Positions 1 to 11,429 of a stretch of DNA of 64,000 bases are shown here, in pieces. Numbering within the stretch: position 1 is the first letter of the stretch; each line of letters starts with the position of its first letter. The notes under the pieces were generated by a model. It did no database searches. It was not told where the DNA came from and saw only the letters and a program-made list of their open reading frames with translations. The position numbers were made by a program, and so were the translations under genes. Origin of the DNA: Atherinomorus stipes (lineage: Eukaryota; Chordata; Actinopteri; Atheriniformes; Atherinidae); NCBI GenBank assembly GCA_023101725.1, contig JALJCO010003012.1, forward strand, positions 799,001-863,000, written 5' to 3'.

Positions 1-612
1 TTTGTGCCGTTCGTGTTCTCCACCACCTAACCTCATAGCCCTCCCTCAACCCTGGATCATTTCCATACGCCAGATGATGACGGTTGATCATAAATTACTC
101 ACAAAGTCGCGCTGGGTCATATGGAAGTCACGGTGGCAATTTTAAGCCGCGTCACCACCCCTTCGCTCCTTCCTAGCGCCACCACACACACAGAGGCGTT
201 CACATAAAACACACCTGCCTGGCAATTTCACAGTTGCCTCTGCCCAGATGATATCCGATCAAATCCTCGGCAAACATCTCAATAAAGGAAAATGTAAGAG
301 CAGTGTAGTTTGGTTTGATCCACGAAAAGCCGCTCCCTTCCTTCCATGTAAATGCTACCTGAGCCACAACCATCCACTACATAATTGTACACTCCAGTGC
401 TTTAGGGATCCAGTTTAGTATATACATGCAGGCTTAGGGAGTTCACCAGCCTCCTCAGTTACTCTATTATCATACATATTGCTTCACATGACAGCTTCCA
501 TCTGCTGGCATCCGAACAAACACCCCAAAACACCAGCCTGGTTTTTCCGGGGGTTCTCCCGAGCACACGCAGTGGTGTACCGGTAGCGGTCTGAGACACA
601 GGGTGTGGAGGA

Positions 613-643
613 CAGAGAGGGAGAGAGAGAGAGAGAGAGAAGA
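613..643. repeat. (GA)n microsatellite
   Basis: An almost uninterrupted run of about 15 GA dinucleotides. It generates spurious Arg/Glu and Ser/Leu reading frames on the two strands. Confidence 0.95.
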
Positions 644-1463
644 GGGGTAGAGCATTTCATCTCTCTTTCATCTCTGTCACCCAGTCAAGCGTTCAATGCC
701 CCATTCAGCGCCTGCCCAGCATTATGCAAAATAATGCTAATCCCCTTTCCCGTGCTTTCACACTTGTATAAACCGCCGTTCCTGCCTCTGAAAAGCAATT
801 ATATCAGTTTACGTTCCTGTCAAAAAACAGGATTAGCATGCAAGTACTAGTAGCACCAACTACACCCAATCTCTATCTACCTTTGGCTATCGGGGAGAAC
901 ACAAAATGTTTGTCCACCTTACCCTAAAAAAAAAGGAAGTCAGGCTGCTGGGTTGGGGGTAGCTATAAATGTTTTCTAATTAGATGTTTAGATGGAGTGA
1001 ATAGAAAGAAAGAAAGTTTCACAAGCAGAACTCCATGTCCTTGTTTTCCTTGCCCGAGCCTTCTTTGCCAGAATCTCAGCCTTGTACAATAATCAAAAAC
1101 AAATTCAGCTACATGGTTACACAGGGCCATACCAGTCCCAGCCTCGCCTCGCAGACCGTGTGTGTGTTGCACATGTGACGCGCAGAGAATAATACACACA
1201 AAATGAACCGTTGTTGTTGCCTCCAACACATTGCTTCCACATGCGCTCAACCCTGTCTGTGCAACACACACACACTCAGCAGACAAGGAAAGATGGAGGA
1301 ATATTTTTGAATATGCAAATGCTCATACAAGCGGAACGTGTGTAAATAGGAGTCATTGTGAGCTGGTTTAATCTGGACAGTCAGGCCTCTTTCCCTATAA
1401 CTCATGTTTTTTTTTAGGGTGGGGGGGTTGCATAGCATATCCAATCCCAACTGATGACAGGTT

Positions 1464-1476
1464 GGGGGGGGGGGGG
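1464..1476. repeat. poly-G run (13 G)
   Basis: Uninterrupted G homopolymer. Runs this long are prone to sequencing and assembly length error. Confidence 0.9.
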
Positions 1477-1689
1477 ACAACAGTCAGCAGAATTAGCAAG
1501 GTCGTCATGGCGATTAATGAAATTTGGCAAAGTGGCCTGCCATAGACTTAAATGAGCTAGCTGGTTAGGTGCAGGCACAGGGGGGGCTGGCTGGCTGCTG
1601 GCCCGTTGCCTCATACACACCCATTATTCTCTTTTCTGCCATGGTGGTACAATAGAAGCACTTGTATCTCAGCTGATACCCACCGGCAG

Positions 1690-1775
1690 TACAAGCTCTC
1701 CGCCTGACAATTTGCATATGTTAATATAATTAAGTGCTAATTACACTAAAACTCGCATATTCACAAGCACCCTCC
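1690..1775. promoter_or_regulatory. Candidate enhancer block with octamer and TAAT motifs
   Basis: A unique block carrying a perfect POU octamer ATTTGCAT (1710-1717), followed within 40 bp by GTTAAT, TAATTAAG and GCTAATTAC homeodomain-type cores. The density of TAAT cores in non-repetitive DNA resembles vertebrate conserved non-coding elements. Conservation cannot be shown from one sequence, so this is an inference from motif content. Confidence 0.3.
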
Positions 1776-2327
1776 CCGGGAGCTATGCACGGGCTTGATC
1801 TCGTTCCAAGTCTTTAACCCTCCTCCGCATCTCGCTCGGTGTGTGTGATAGAGAGAAGTCGTGTGGTGGTGGTGGTGCCCCAGGGCTGACACAGGAAGCC
1901 CCCCCCCTCCGCCCTTCTTCTTTGAGACATAATGCTGATCTGCAGTGGCTTCTTAGCTTCTACCCAATACAGACCTCCCTGAACCAGTACACCCCAACAT
2001 CACAGTAGCAAGCGGTCAAACATTTCCACACACACGCTATGACGTCTTAACAGTGGCAGAAAATTGTTCCATAAACGACTACTTAAAAGAAAATGTGAAA
2101 GAGTTTAACTTTACCCGTTAGCATCAAGTATGGCTGATGATTAGCTGAGTTTGTTACTCTTCTGAGCCAGCCTGAAAACCTTCAACTTACAAATATGTTT
2201 TTTTTTACTTTTCTAATTCCACCACCCTTTATACACGTGGAGAAAATGCTGGATGTGTTCAACACCAAATTTCCAGAAACCAGGTAACAGGAATGTCAAC
2301 AGTGATTCAAACCGTGGACAAGAAACG

Positions 2328-2342
2328 AAAAAAAAAAAAAAA
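2328..2342. repeat. poly-A run (15 A)
   Basis: Plain A homopolymer. No SINE or retrocopy body was recognised upstream of it, so it is not called a retrotransposon tail. Confidence 0.9.
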
Positions 2343-3269
2343 TCTACATGATTCCCTCCAGGGAGTAAGTGTGTATGGATGTGAGAGTGTGTAGGCCTGC
2401 CGTTTTGATAATGGAGGACAGGCGGTTGTGCTTTTCACATCGTAATGGCCGTGAATCAGGGAGGAAGCCAAGCGGTCGTGCTACAATTAGAGTTCTTTTG
2501 TGCCTCTTCCTCTGTCTCTTTTTCCCTCTCTTTTCTTGCTTTCAATCGCTGACACTCTACCTATCAAGGGTATGTTAAAACAGTCTACACTGCTCTGTTG
2601 CGAAAGGGTGAATGGGGGAGAACGAGGGGCTGAAAGGAGGGAAAATCACACTGTGCGGCTGCCGGACTCGTATGGACACACACATGCACTGCACGCAGCA
2701 GATGGTGCAGGAAGAAGGAATCAACGCACATGGGCAGACGCACACCTATTGGCGGAGAGAGACGCCTCTGTGTGTGCTGTCCCTTAATGAATGTCTATTG
2801 GGAGTCACAGGGTCCAAGCTCATTTAGATGACTCTCAATGAGATGCAGCATTATGACTATGGTAATACGCTCCTCCCTTCCCCAATAATCATACACAGGT
2901 CATTGTGTCAGAGTGATTCATTTCTATCACACGCATACGCCAGATGTTATTATGCAGGAGAGTAAATCTCTCCAAAGGATGTCGATGGGCTTCTATGCAA
3001 AAATGGTGCAAAAAGGAGGAGAAGAAAAGAAAAAAATATATTGTTATAGCAGTCCGGCGTGTAGTGAGCCATACTGCTCGCTCAAGCATGACGGCTGGTA
3101 ATGTAGGTTTGGATGTAGCACTGCGTGTGTCTCTTTGAGGGGGGAAGCTCCCCTTCACTAATACCTGCTTCTCGGATTACCACAGCGTCTTAAGTATTCA
3201 ACCAGACTCATATTTTCCCTTTCTGCCTTTTTTTTTTTTTTTCAGCCAAATTGTCCGTCTTTACAGTGT

Positions 3270-3540
3270 AAAGCAGTGATATAGCCCTCCTTATACCAAG
3301 GGCCTATGGGGGATCCACGAGGAAGAACATTAAAATGCAGCGATAGCCTTGTTGCAAAGCTCCTCTCTATTTCTTTCTCTCTCTTTCTGCAGCAAAAGCT
3401 TCTAAATCATCCAGCCTCCTCTATTAGACGGGAGACTTATTGAGGTAGAAACCATAAAAAATGAAGAAGGGAAATTTAATCCCTGAAATATTGATTTGCA
3501 CATTAATATCAGATAGGCAGAGGGCAATCTAGCCGGGTGG
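3270..3540. promoter_or_regulatory. Candidate conserved non-coding block
   Basis: Unique, non-repetitive sequence apart from a short CT tract at about 3363-3390. It includes a GGGCCTATGGGGGATCC stretch and an AT-rich part with ATATTGATTTGCACATTAAT. A splice-acceptor-like tract ends at AG 3391-3392 and a GT follows at 3445-3446, so a 52-nt untranslated exon on the plus strand is a weak alternative. No reading frame is convincing. Confidence 0.25.
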
Positions 3541-3635
3541 AAATGACACATTGTCGACCCCTAGGAGAGGCCCGAGCCAATCTTCTAGCTGCATGTGTCT
3601 TAGACCCAGGAGTTATAGGACAGACTCAGCCCCTG

Positions 3636-3640
<5 letters not shown>

Positions 3641-3679
<39 letters not shown>
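3641..3679. repeat. (CT)n microsatellite
   Basis: About 19-20 uninterrupted CT dinucleotides inside a wider pyrimidine-rich tract (about 3620-3730). The Ser-Leu repeat open frames here are artefacts of it. Confidence 0.95.
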
Positions 3680-3681
<2 letters not shown>

Positions 3682-3734
3682 GTCCTCTCCTCCTCCCTGT
3701 ACCCTCTCTCATCCCTCTTGCACCCCCTCCATCC

Positions 3735-3835
3735 GCACCCTTAATGAAGGCTGCAATGCTGAAAATGCATTAGCTTTTAATAATCAAGAAGCATTTTCAA
3801 GCCAACAGCTTTGTCCTTCGAGGGCTGTCTGCTCA
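3735..3835. promoter_or_regulatory. Candidate conserved non-coding block with TAAT cores
   Basis: Unique block following the CT repeat. It contains CTTAATGAAGG, GCATTAGC and TTTTAATAATCAAG, three homeodomain-type TAAT/ATTA cores within about 60 bp. The call rests on texture and motif density only. Confidence 0.25.
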
Positions 3836-4731
3836 TCTTTCACACTATATGTCCCCCCCCCCCAAAAATCCCTCCCTATACCGCTATGGGTAAAATTAAC
3901 GTTGCGAATAGCTTAACAGGAAGAGACATACACACTCTGCCTTTGATAATGCTAAGACACGGAACACAGAAAAACAAAAACAAGGGGCCCGCAGTTCTCA
4001 AAACACAAACCTCAAAAATCCTCTCATTTGCAGGACAAGAAAAAAATAACAGATTTAGTTACTTTGGAGTGAGACAACGCCATCAGTAACTGATGAAATT
4101 CATTGCAATTACACTGAATCCTATTGTTCCATAATTTCACTTTTAATGATTTTATTGTTAGGCCTAAGCTGCATGTTTTGGTGTTGGAACACAAGCATTT
4201 ACTGAAATCTGATGCATTAAAATTGTTTGACTCATCCAGATGATTTATCCACACTAAAAACACATCAGCTGATTAATCTGGAAAATTATTTGAAAAGAAG
4301 TTGACGTTTAAATCATACAAACATATTTAAAAAATTGATTTAAATGTTTCATGAAAAACATCCAATAATGCATTTTATTAATAACGATAATAATATTTTT
4401 AATAATAATATCATCATCATAAATTAATTACTTGTTTAGGGTTGTTAAAACCAGTAAGAGCATCCTTACTTGATCCTATTGATAAATCTCATATTTTGAT
4501 TAAATCGTTGGCCTACTTTCTCTATAAATACCTACACATGCTCAGTATTTTACACTTATCTAAAAAACTATAACACATTGGGAAAAAACTGAATTAAAAA
4601 ATCTTCATTTTTAGTAAAGAAAGACGCTCTGAGAGCCAAACAGGAAAAAGCAAGAAAGATGTAAAAGCCAATCCTGTAAAAAGGTCGCTTATCCCATATT
4701 GGCGCACCGATCACTTGGACCGTACAGTTTC

Positions 4732-4759
4732 TACACACACACACACATACACACACACA
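4732..4759. repeat. (CA)n microsatellite
   Basis: About 13 CA units with one TACA interruption. Confidence 0.9.
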
Positions 4760-4808
4760 ACACCGTTACATAGCTGGGTTGGAGACTGACTGGCCCCTTG
4801 GCCCTGAG

Positions 4809-4826
4809 TTTTTTTTTTTTTTTTTG
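4809..4826. repeat. poly-T run
   Basis: T homopolymer followed by degenerate GTT/TTTG repeats up to about 4850. Confidence 0.85.
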
Positions 4827-5279
4827 GGTTGTTGTTTTGTTTTGTTTTTTCTCCACCCGTGCGATCGATGTGCCCCTGTCACTGCTGTCGCGTACCCACC
4901 CGAGCCAAGTTTATCTGCTTATATCTAAGTAGAAAAAGAAAAGAAATCCACCGAGCTACAAAAAACACTAAAGAATACTCTCGTGTCTGAGTTCTTTAAA
5001 TTAATAGTAAACGACAGCAAACAACTAAAAAAAACTGTTGCAACTAGGATCTCTTGAAAATTACAGAAAATATAAATGTATGCACGTAAGGAAATGATAA
5101 CCATGGCTCACGGACGCGGATGGGGACGGAGTGTGAAAAAGGAATTTACATGCTATGAATTTAGGTGGAATTGAAATATGTGAATAATAATAAACGTAAA
5201 AAGAGTCTAGATGAGGAGGGATAAAGTCTGATCTTTGAAATGCCAATGCTTGAAAGAAAAAAAAAAAAAGGAGCACCAG

Positions 5280-6450
5280 GAGTTGGCTGGCTCTAGAGGG
5301 ACTCTCCGTGCTATCAGCAGCCCAACGATCGCTCTCCCTTCTGGGCGATGCAGCCACCCACGCCTCGGTAAAGTCAGACTTCTTTTTAATCGCAGCAGGT
5401 AAAGATGCATGGACAGTATCTGGCTTATGTACACTGATTTTGCAATATTTCTCTCATAAAGGTCGCGGTACAGACATTTTTAGAAGATTTCCACTTATTG
5501 AGATGAGAGCGGATCGTGTTCGGAGACTGAGCACTTCGACTGTGAATGCCTGAAAGGTGCACGAAACGCGACTAGTTGAAAACTGGGGTTGAGCGGTGCG
5601 ATGCATCCAAATCATGAGTACATGTGATCACTCAGGTTAAGGACTGAAATTGAGAGTCAGTAAGGAGGTTAGAAAAAAATAAATAACATCAAGCCGGACA
5701 AGATCGAGCGGACATGTCCGAGGGATCGGACTCCTGGAAAGGCAACACCATATCCGCACTGCAAAACCACAAACAGAGGGGGAGATACGCTCGTGTCGTC
5801 TCATTGTGTCTTATATCGTATCGCTGTACCTGTCCACCACAAAAGACCAGCAACATTCGTATAAACTTTGCAGAAAGGTAGGTCAGGACGTGATATCGCA
5901 CTGTAAAGCCACGGACCCATGCGTAAGGACGCCTCCAATCCTGACAGTCGCTTGTTTTACTGAAGCCAAAGCGCCGGAGTTGTACTAACATCACGATATC
6001 CGCCTTTATTCTGGACTAAAATCACCCAGCACCTGTTATCCAGGCAGCCCCGATGTCAAAGATCCACCAGCAAGATAGATAATCGATACCCGACCCCTAA
6101 ATTTAACACACACACCCCAAACTACTCAATAAAAGTTAAAGGGAGAGGTGGAAAGGGAAAGAAAAAAAAAACTTACTTTCTTCCCCCTCCAAAACCGTCA
6201 CCTCCGCTTCTCTCTTTGCTCTTGGGTTTATAAAACAGTCACATCCAGCGGCTTGCGTAATTACACAACAAAAACGTGGAAAAAACAGGGAAAATTACAA
6301 TAATCCTCCAACTTTATAATGGAAAAGGGGGTAAAATCACAAATGTCAAGCGTTTAGAGAGCTATCCCTTATTTTGGTTCCGGTGGCGGTGAAACGACGT
6401 GTCGACGGGCTGCCTCGCAGTTTCTCTTGTGGACGGGGGTCGGGAAACGG
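5280..6450. promoter_or_regulatory. CpG-rich region, candidate promoter or untranslated first exon
   Basis: CpG dinucleotides are visibly far denser here than in the rest of the window (clusters at 5310-5370, 5460-5610, 5690-5830, 5880-6000 and 6370-6440), as expected of an unmethylated vertebrate promoter. Plus-strand donor-like sites occur at GT 5368-5369 (CTCG|gtaaag), GT 5399-5400 (GCAG|gtaaag) and GT 5878-5879 (AAAG|gtaggt). On the minus strand GAAA|gtaagt sits at 6175-6176. A palindromic TTTATAAA at 6227-6234 could act as a TATA element on either strand. No open frame here resembles a known protein, so any exon is probably untranslated. Direction of transcription cannot be decided from the sequence. 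Confidence 0.4.
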
Positions 6451-6588
6451 AGGAAAGGAAATGAAAATCCGATATGTCTTTATTCTGCTAATTATTATCG
6501 TTTTAGCCCTGTTTAAAAAAATGGCTGATTAAGTTGAGTGCGCATGTCTTTGTGTGTCTATTTCCCGATATGCACTCTGGGAATGGGT

Positions 6589-6719
6589 AGAGAGACAGAG
6601 AGAGAGAGAGGACGAATAAGGGAGAGAGAGAGGAGAGAGAGAGAGGGGATAGCGAGAGAGAGAGAGAGAGAGGGAGGGAGCAAAAGGGAGACGGAGAGGG
6701 AGGGAGAGAGGAGAGAAGT
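6589..6719. repeat. Degenerate (GA)n purine tract
   Basis: About 130 bp of GA repeats interrupted by GGGA and AACGAA units. The strand asymmetry (purines on plus) could support triplex or H-DNA, but the simplest reading is an aged microsatellite. Arg/Glu-rich and Ser/Leu-rich open frames across it are artefacts. Confidence 0.9.
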
Positions 6720-8020
6720 GTAATTAGTGAGTTGATCAACAGTCTCCACATTGCAAATGACGCGCACACGGAGCCCTGGCGGCCGCATAGGTCTATGCGC
6801 TCAGAAAAATCCTTTTGTATGGTTTCTCTCCAAGGGCCAAATGACATGTAGAACAATGGACAACTGCTTCCTCCACATCAAGCAGCCTGTACTTATATTA
6901 CTTCCATGTAGTCACAAGTCCAATTTCCCCTGAAATTCAAGTTTTGCAAATGAATATTTCTGGACTGCAGGGCAGAATTCTCTCGTACGGTTTTCTTTTG
7001 GTTTCATTTTGATTTAACAGACACAAGATTATTTTATGGTCTGTTCAGGCTGCTTCATGTGTCTCACACATCAGCTTGATTTTATTGATTATGACACTAA
7101 AGTTGAATTATGCTTTCCTTCAAATACACAGCGTGGCCTTGGTCTTTGCATATTTAGTGAATCGGAGAATATACAATATAAATGTCCTTTTTTCTTTCTC
7201 AGGTTGTTTTGAGGGGGAGCAGATTTAATAAAATAAAAAGCATTTGAACCACAAATGTGCATAAGACAAAAGGGGGAAATACCAAAGAGGGAGAGTCAAA
7301 AGTAGCACAACCGCTCTTATGCGCATCAAAACGGTCCTATTGTGTAGAATGCATTTTAGGTAACATCATATATGTAGCAACAAAACGCAGCCACTCACAA
7401 TACAGAACTGTGCATCACTATTCTCTGGAATAATGCGCTTCTTGTTTTGAGAAAAACGAGCAGATTATACGTTTGATATGTTGCGTTTATGGCACACATA
7501 ATAAAAAACTGAGGCTTAAAAGAAAATCAAAGCTACAAAGCTTTACAGTAATCCACAACATGTTGGAAAGTCATCTCTGCCCTTTCGGGACTCGCTGAGG
7601 CCCCGTGTGGGTTCAATAGAGCCAAACTGCAAAATCCAATACAGGGTCACCTAAAAATCCCCCCACCGCTATTCAAAGCTCAATTCACTGGCGTTGGCAT
7701 TTAGTGTTCTCACAAAGTGCCCTCGTCTTTTGGTCGTTTCTATATATTTTTTTTTCTTTCCAATGCAAACCGTTTACTGTGTTTCCCCCATCGGTTTCTT
7801 AATAGAGGCTTTTGGGCAGGAGGAAGACTTTACACAGTCTCAATCGTGGAGAAAATCAAGAGATCTTGTTCGCCTTCATGGAAAAAATCGAAGCTGGGGG
7901 TGAATTGAACTGCATGAGCCGGGGCTTGGGATGTGATGATAAGGCTGCTGCTGGCAAGTGAAGTACTAGGTTTACTTTGCAGCCACACTGACTGGACTGC
8001 ACCCATACCAGCTGGATCTT
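6720..8020. other. Gene-free unique DNA between CpG-rich parts
   Basis: No coding exon recognised. The interval 6950-7180 is unique and AT-leaning with several TGATTT/ATTATG motifs and might be regulatory. The interval 7560-7720 has moderate CpG and unique texture. Nothing else stands out. Confidence 0.5.
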
Positions 8021-8350
8021 TAAGAAGCCAAGAGATCCGAGCCCGACCCGACCCGAGGCTGTTTATTCTGGGTTTAGAGAGGTCTCTGACAAAGAGGGTG
8101 GGTGGGTCGAGGTGATGAACAGAGGCGTCACTTTCCACCCGGATTCAAGGCTCTTGCTGTTGCCGCTACTGCTGCAGCTGCCTCCCTGTCCTCCAGGGGG
8201 GTTTTCTAGCCTGTCAGCCCTGGGAGGCGTCGTTCACAGACAGCTTGGAGAGTCGACTCTGCCCGCTGCTGCAGCGGACGCGCAAAAAATCCACAGGGGC
8301 CGTGCGTCGATCCTCCCAAAGCTGCGTGGAGTGGACCTATTTGTCATTTG
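8020..8350. promoter_or_regulatory. Second CpG-rich patch, possible promoter or first exon
   Basis: CpG-dense unique sequence starting with alternating CGACCCG units near 8041-8055 and running through GCCGCTACTGCTGCAG and CGGACGCGC. A 95-codon open frame at 8112-8399 (+) begins with a leucine-rich stretch (LLLLPLLLQL) that could mimic a signal peptide, but its remainder resembles no protein I know and its codons look like random GC-rich sequence. I treat the region as non-coding promoter-like DNA. Confidence 0.3.
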
Positions 8351-8599
8351 CAACTTTATACACCTAAACGGAGGACTTATAGACAAAATACCAGTGTGAT
8401 TCTTTTTTCTTTTTCTACGTGCGTCTCAGTTTCTGTGAGAGGATGTTTGTACTTATTTTACACTTTCTAGTGATTAAATTGGTGCGGGTTGCTGACATTT
8501 TTCAGCGGAGTCGCGTTTGTTATTTTACTTGTTTTCTCCGAGAAAATGAGAAAGTGCAAAGCGGATTTAGAGAACTGAAATAGGCTACCGCTTATCTTA

Positions 8600-8785
8600 A
8601 CCTCCTGCGTTTTGTAAATCCCCCCCGGTCTCCACCCTCCCTCTCTCCCTGCAGACGATGCTCTTTCTCCGGAGGAGCGATTGACAATAGACCGCGTTAA
8701 CTAATATTTCGCCCAATTTCCATATCAGCAGCATCCTCAATTAATTATAGATTTTTATCTGTGAACTCCGGTCTAGCATCTCTCT
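8600..8785. promoter_or_regulatory. Candidate enhancer with HNF1- and homeodomain-like sites
   Basis: A pyrimidine tract ending in CTGCAG (AG 8653-8654) precedes a unique block with GTTAACTAATATTT, which resembles an HNF1-type site, and the near-palindrome TCAATTAATTATAG, a paired homeodomain-type site. The block ends at a TG repeat. It could also be a terminal exon following the acceptor-like tract, but the frames close within 17 codons. Confidence 0.3.
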
Positions 8786-8806
8786 ATGTGTGTGTGTGTG
8801 TGTGTA
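8786..8806. repeat. (TG)n microsatellite
   Basis: About 10 TG units, followed by a degenerate TG/CG alternation up to about 8850. Confidence 0.9.
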
Positions 8807-10735
8807 TCTACGAGTGAGTGCTTAAGTGTGCGTGTGCGCGCGAGTATTTGTGTGTAAAGAAAATAAATTACTGAGAATTTTCTTGGTCGCATCACGAGGA
8901 AGTTCGATCAGGATGAGAAGAATTAAACTGTTTTAATTACAGTGCGATCATCAGACATTAAAGGAGTTGAGCTTGTTTTATCCTTGTTTCTGATGCATCC
9001 GCTGATGTATGAAAGGTAGCATTGAACACTAACAGTGATGTTCTGTCACTTCAGCAGATCAATAACTTTGAATCGTCCGGAGATATTAACATATTGGCTT
9101 GACACACTGGGAGATGCCAAGGGATGAAACGAGTGTTGATCCATCAATATTCTCTGAAGAAAACTCGATTGACGTACCACTTGATTTAAAAAAAATCTTT
9201 TAAAAAATATTATGCTGTCATCTTTTTGTTATTTGTCTCCTTTGTGTGCAAACATCTGGTCAGTTTATTTCCTGGATGTGCAATCAGACGTCCACCTTGT
9301 TTGTCCTATGCGTCGGCGCCCTCATGGGGTTGCAGAGCTGACCCCTCTGCCTCATCAGGACACACACAAAAACACGCAAAAGCCCACAGCTCTGACCCGC
9401 AACCTGCCACAGTGACCCACTGGCCAACCCTCGTCCAGCAAACACAAGCCAAAAGCAAGCTTTTCAAAGGCCCATAAAACAGACAATAAGAAGTTAAGTG
9501 CAACTCTTTGAGCGCATGACACCAACGTGAGGATTTGCCTCCTTATCCGGGATATCAATCCAAACTGAACCAAAAAAAACTCTTAAAAATAATCAAATCT
9601 AAACTTACAACATAAAAATAAAGTAATTTAAAAATGATCTAACACAGAAATGTTATAAATATTAACATACTTGCGAGGCTGCCCAGTTGTAAAATTCAAT
9701 GATTTGCACACAAATTAAAAATAAATGAAAAAGATTAAAAATATGAATCAAAATTACTGACAAGATATTCCACACAGAAGAAAGTAAAAAAAGAATGACT
9801 CTTTAGCAAGCATAAAAGAGCAAAACGTAGAATAAAGTGTGAAACAAACCAAGTTTTTGCTCACCAGACATTCATAAACTCTCAATATTTTCCACCTCAA
9901 CCCTAAAGTCAGCCAACAACGCTCCATAAATATGCAATCGTTGTAAAAAAAAAAACAAAAAAACTTCAGATTTACCTCATCTTACCTCTTTTAAATTCCC
10001 CCAAAAGTACAAAGTGTAATAAGCCAGTGAAGGAAAAAAATAGAAATAAAAATGTAGACTCTTGGTACCTTTGGTATAAAGCATTCCGTTTTCCTTCTTT
10101 TCTGTCTTTCTCTTGCTCAGTAGCGATCCGATAATAGCATATGGAAAGTGTTTTCAAAATGCCCAGATTTGGCACATTGTCATTGAAAAGAGAGGAGCGC
10201 AGTGATGCGGTGCTACAACAGGGGAAATGAGTTGCGGATTGGACGCAGCCCGCCTCGGTGCGGACTTATCCCACTTTAATTTAATATTCCGCAATCACAC
10301 ACACTAGTGATGGCATATAATTCAAGGAGAAATTCAGAGGGAAGGAAATGCTTTTGTGTGTGTGTGTTTTTTACACCACTTTATTTGATTAAGGAGGGAG
10401 GCAGCACAATATTGTCTTTTTTCCCCTCTCTTTCTCCTTTCTCCCCCCTTTTTTGTTCTCCCCTCCGCATCACATTTTATATCATTTATACATGAAACAA
10501 AAGATATGCATTTATTTGTATTTAGGTCATTTGTTTAAAAATCAACAGCCCCCGACTTCTTTGCGCATCGGTGTCACACTGGAATCATCCCTAACATAAA
10601 ATCGAGACCCATAAACGCTTGTTTGTAAAACACTGAACCCAAAATCAATGTATTGGGTCATTTCAATCGATTATATAAACGAAAATCCATACGCAACATG
10701 AGACCGGTATCAGCCCACTCTTCCGCTCCCTTTTA
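8807..10735. other. Gene-free AT-rich DNA
   Basis: No exon recognised. The interval 9580-9960 is strongly AT-rich with poly-A patches. A CpG-rich patch of about 70 bp at 10190-10260 (GGATTGGACGCAGCCCGCC) could belong to a regulatory element; it contains an ATTGG inverted CCAAT box. A (TG)7 run lies at 10354-10367, followed by a pyrimidine-rich tract at 10415-10465. Confidence 0.55.
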
Positions 10736-10736
10736 A

Positions 10737-10775
10737 AGAGAGAGAGAGAGAAAGTGAGAGAGAGAGAGAGAGGAG
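10737..10775. repeat. (GA)n microsatellite
   Basis: GA repeat with two interruptions; purine-rich sequence continues to about 10805. Confidence 0.9.
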
Positions 10776-10914
10776 GAAAAAACAGAGAAGAGGGAAAAGG
10801 GAAAGCTTGTAGCGCCTGGGCTAAAAACAAAGACTGTCAAAGCAGTCCATTGCCTCAGTCCAAGATCAGGACTTCTCTCACATTTTAATGTCAAGGACCC
10901 TAAAATGGACCCAT

Positions 10915-11300
10915 CTTTTACCAAGGGGACTGGTTTAATTGGATTTCTTCCCTGGGATTCCCAATAAAGGGTTTTTGTTGATATTGATTTAGAAGTGCTT
11001 TTGCAAACCTGCTGTGATTGTGGCGCTTCTGGTGATACAAGTGAGAGCTTTGTTCAGACATATGTTCACTAATTGGAATAATTATGGGTTAATGAAATCA
11101 AAGTGAAATTAAACAATTCCTCCTCTTGCCCCCGGCGTGGCCTTTAAAGAGTCTGGAGGCTCACTTTTGAGACTTAGATGTCGAAGTGCTTCCAGATGCC
11201 AAGTGATGGTGCAAGTCCTGATGACAACAATTAGAAAAATGCCCTAATCAAACGGGGCCACACGGGATTACGTTGCATTTCAGGGGTCAAGGGGAACCGT
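10915..11300. promoter_or_regulatory. Candidate conserved non-coding element
   Basis: About 385 bp of unique sequence without simple repeats. Motifs include GGTTTAATTGGATTTC, CACTAATTGGAATAATTATG, GGGTTAATGAAATCAAAG and, after a GC-richer middle, ACAACAATTAGAAAAATG. The many ATTA/TAAT cores and a clean repeat-free texture are typical of deeply conserved developmental enhancers. This is one of the stronger candidates in the window, but conservation is untested. Confidence 0.35.
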
Positions 11301-11429
11301 TTCAGGATTCCCCTACCCCCCACACACCCACAAACATGACGACCCATCCTCCACCTGCGCACCAAATATCACATTTCAACATCACATAACTTAACACGGG
11401 GACAATCAAGCACTTTGGGCGCTGTAATC

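Larger units (their letters stand above)
1..4800. other. Gene-free unique DNA, left end
   Basis: I see no exon with coding character here. The open frames are short and several are driven by GA, CT or CA tracts. The stretch holds unique AT-leaning DNA with candidate regulatory blocks (listed separately near 1.3, 1.7, 3.3-3.5 and 3.7 kb), homopolymer runs and one long CT microsatellite. A small perfect hairpin, AGCATTAT-GCAAA-ATAATGCT, lies at 718-738. From 4260 to 4520 the sequence is very AT-rich with ATA/AAT triplet runs and nothing recognisable. Confidence 0.6.

Noticed and set aside
6227..6234. TATA box with a minus-strand first exon
   Set aside because: TTTATAAA is palindromic, and the minus-strand donor at 6175-6176 would leave a first exon of only about 20-25 nt.
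8112..8399. 95-codon frame with signal-peptide-like start in a CpG-rich patch
   Set aside because: The leucine run comes from CTG/CTT-rich sequence and the rest matches nothing known. A promoter or untranslated exon explains the CpG richness equally well.
8655..8705. Possible terminal exon after the acceptor-like CTGCAG at 8654
   Set aside because: One frame reads DDALSPEERLTIDRVN then stop, but with no upstream coding exon in the window it cannot be told from chance.
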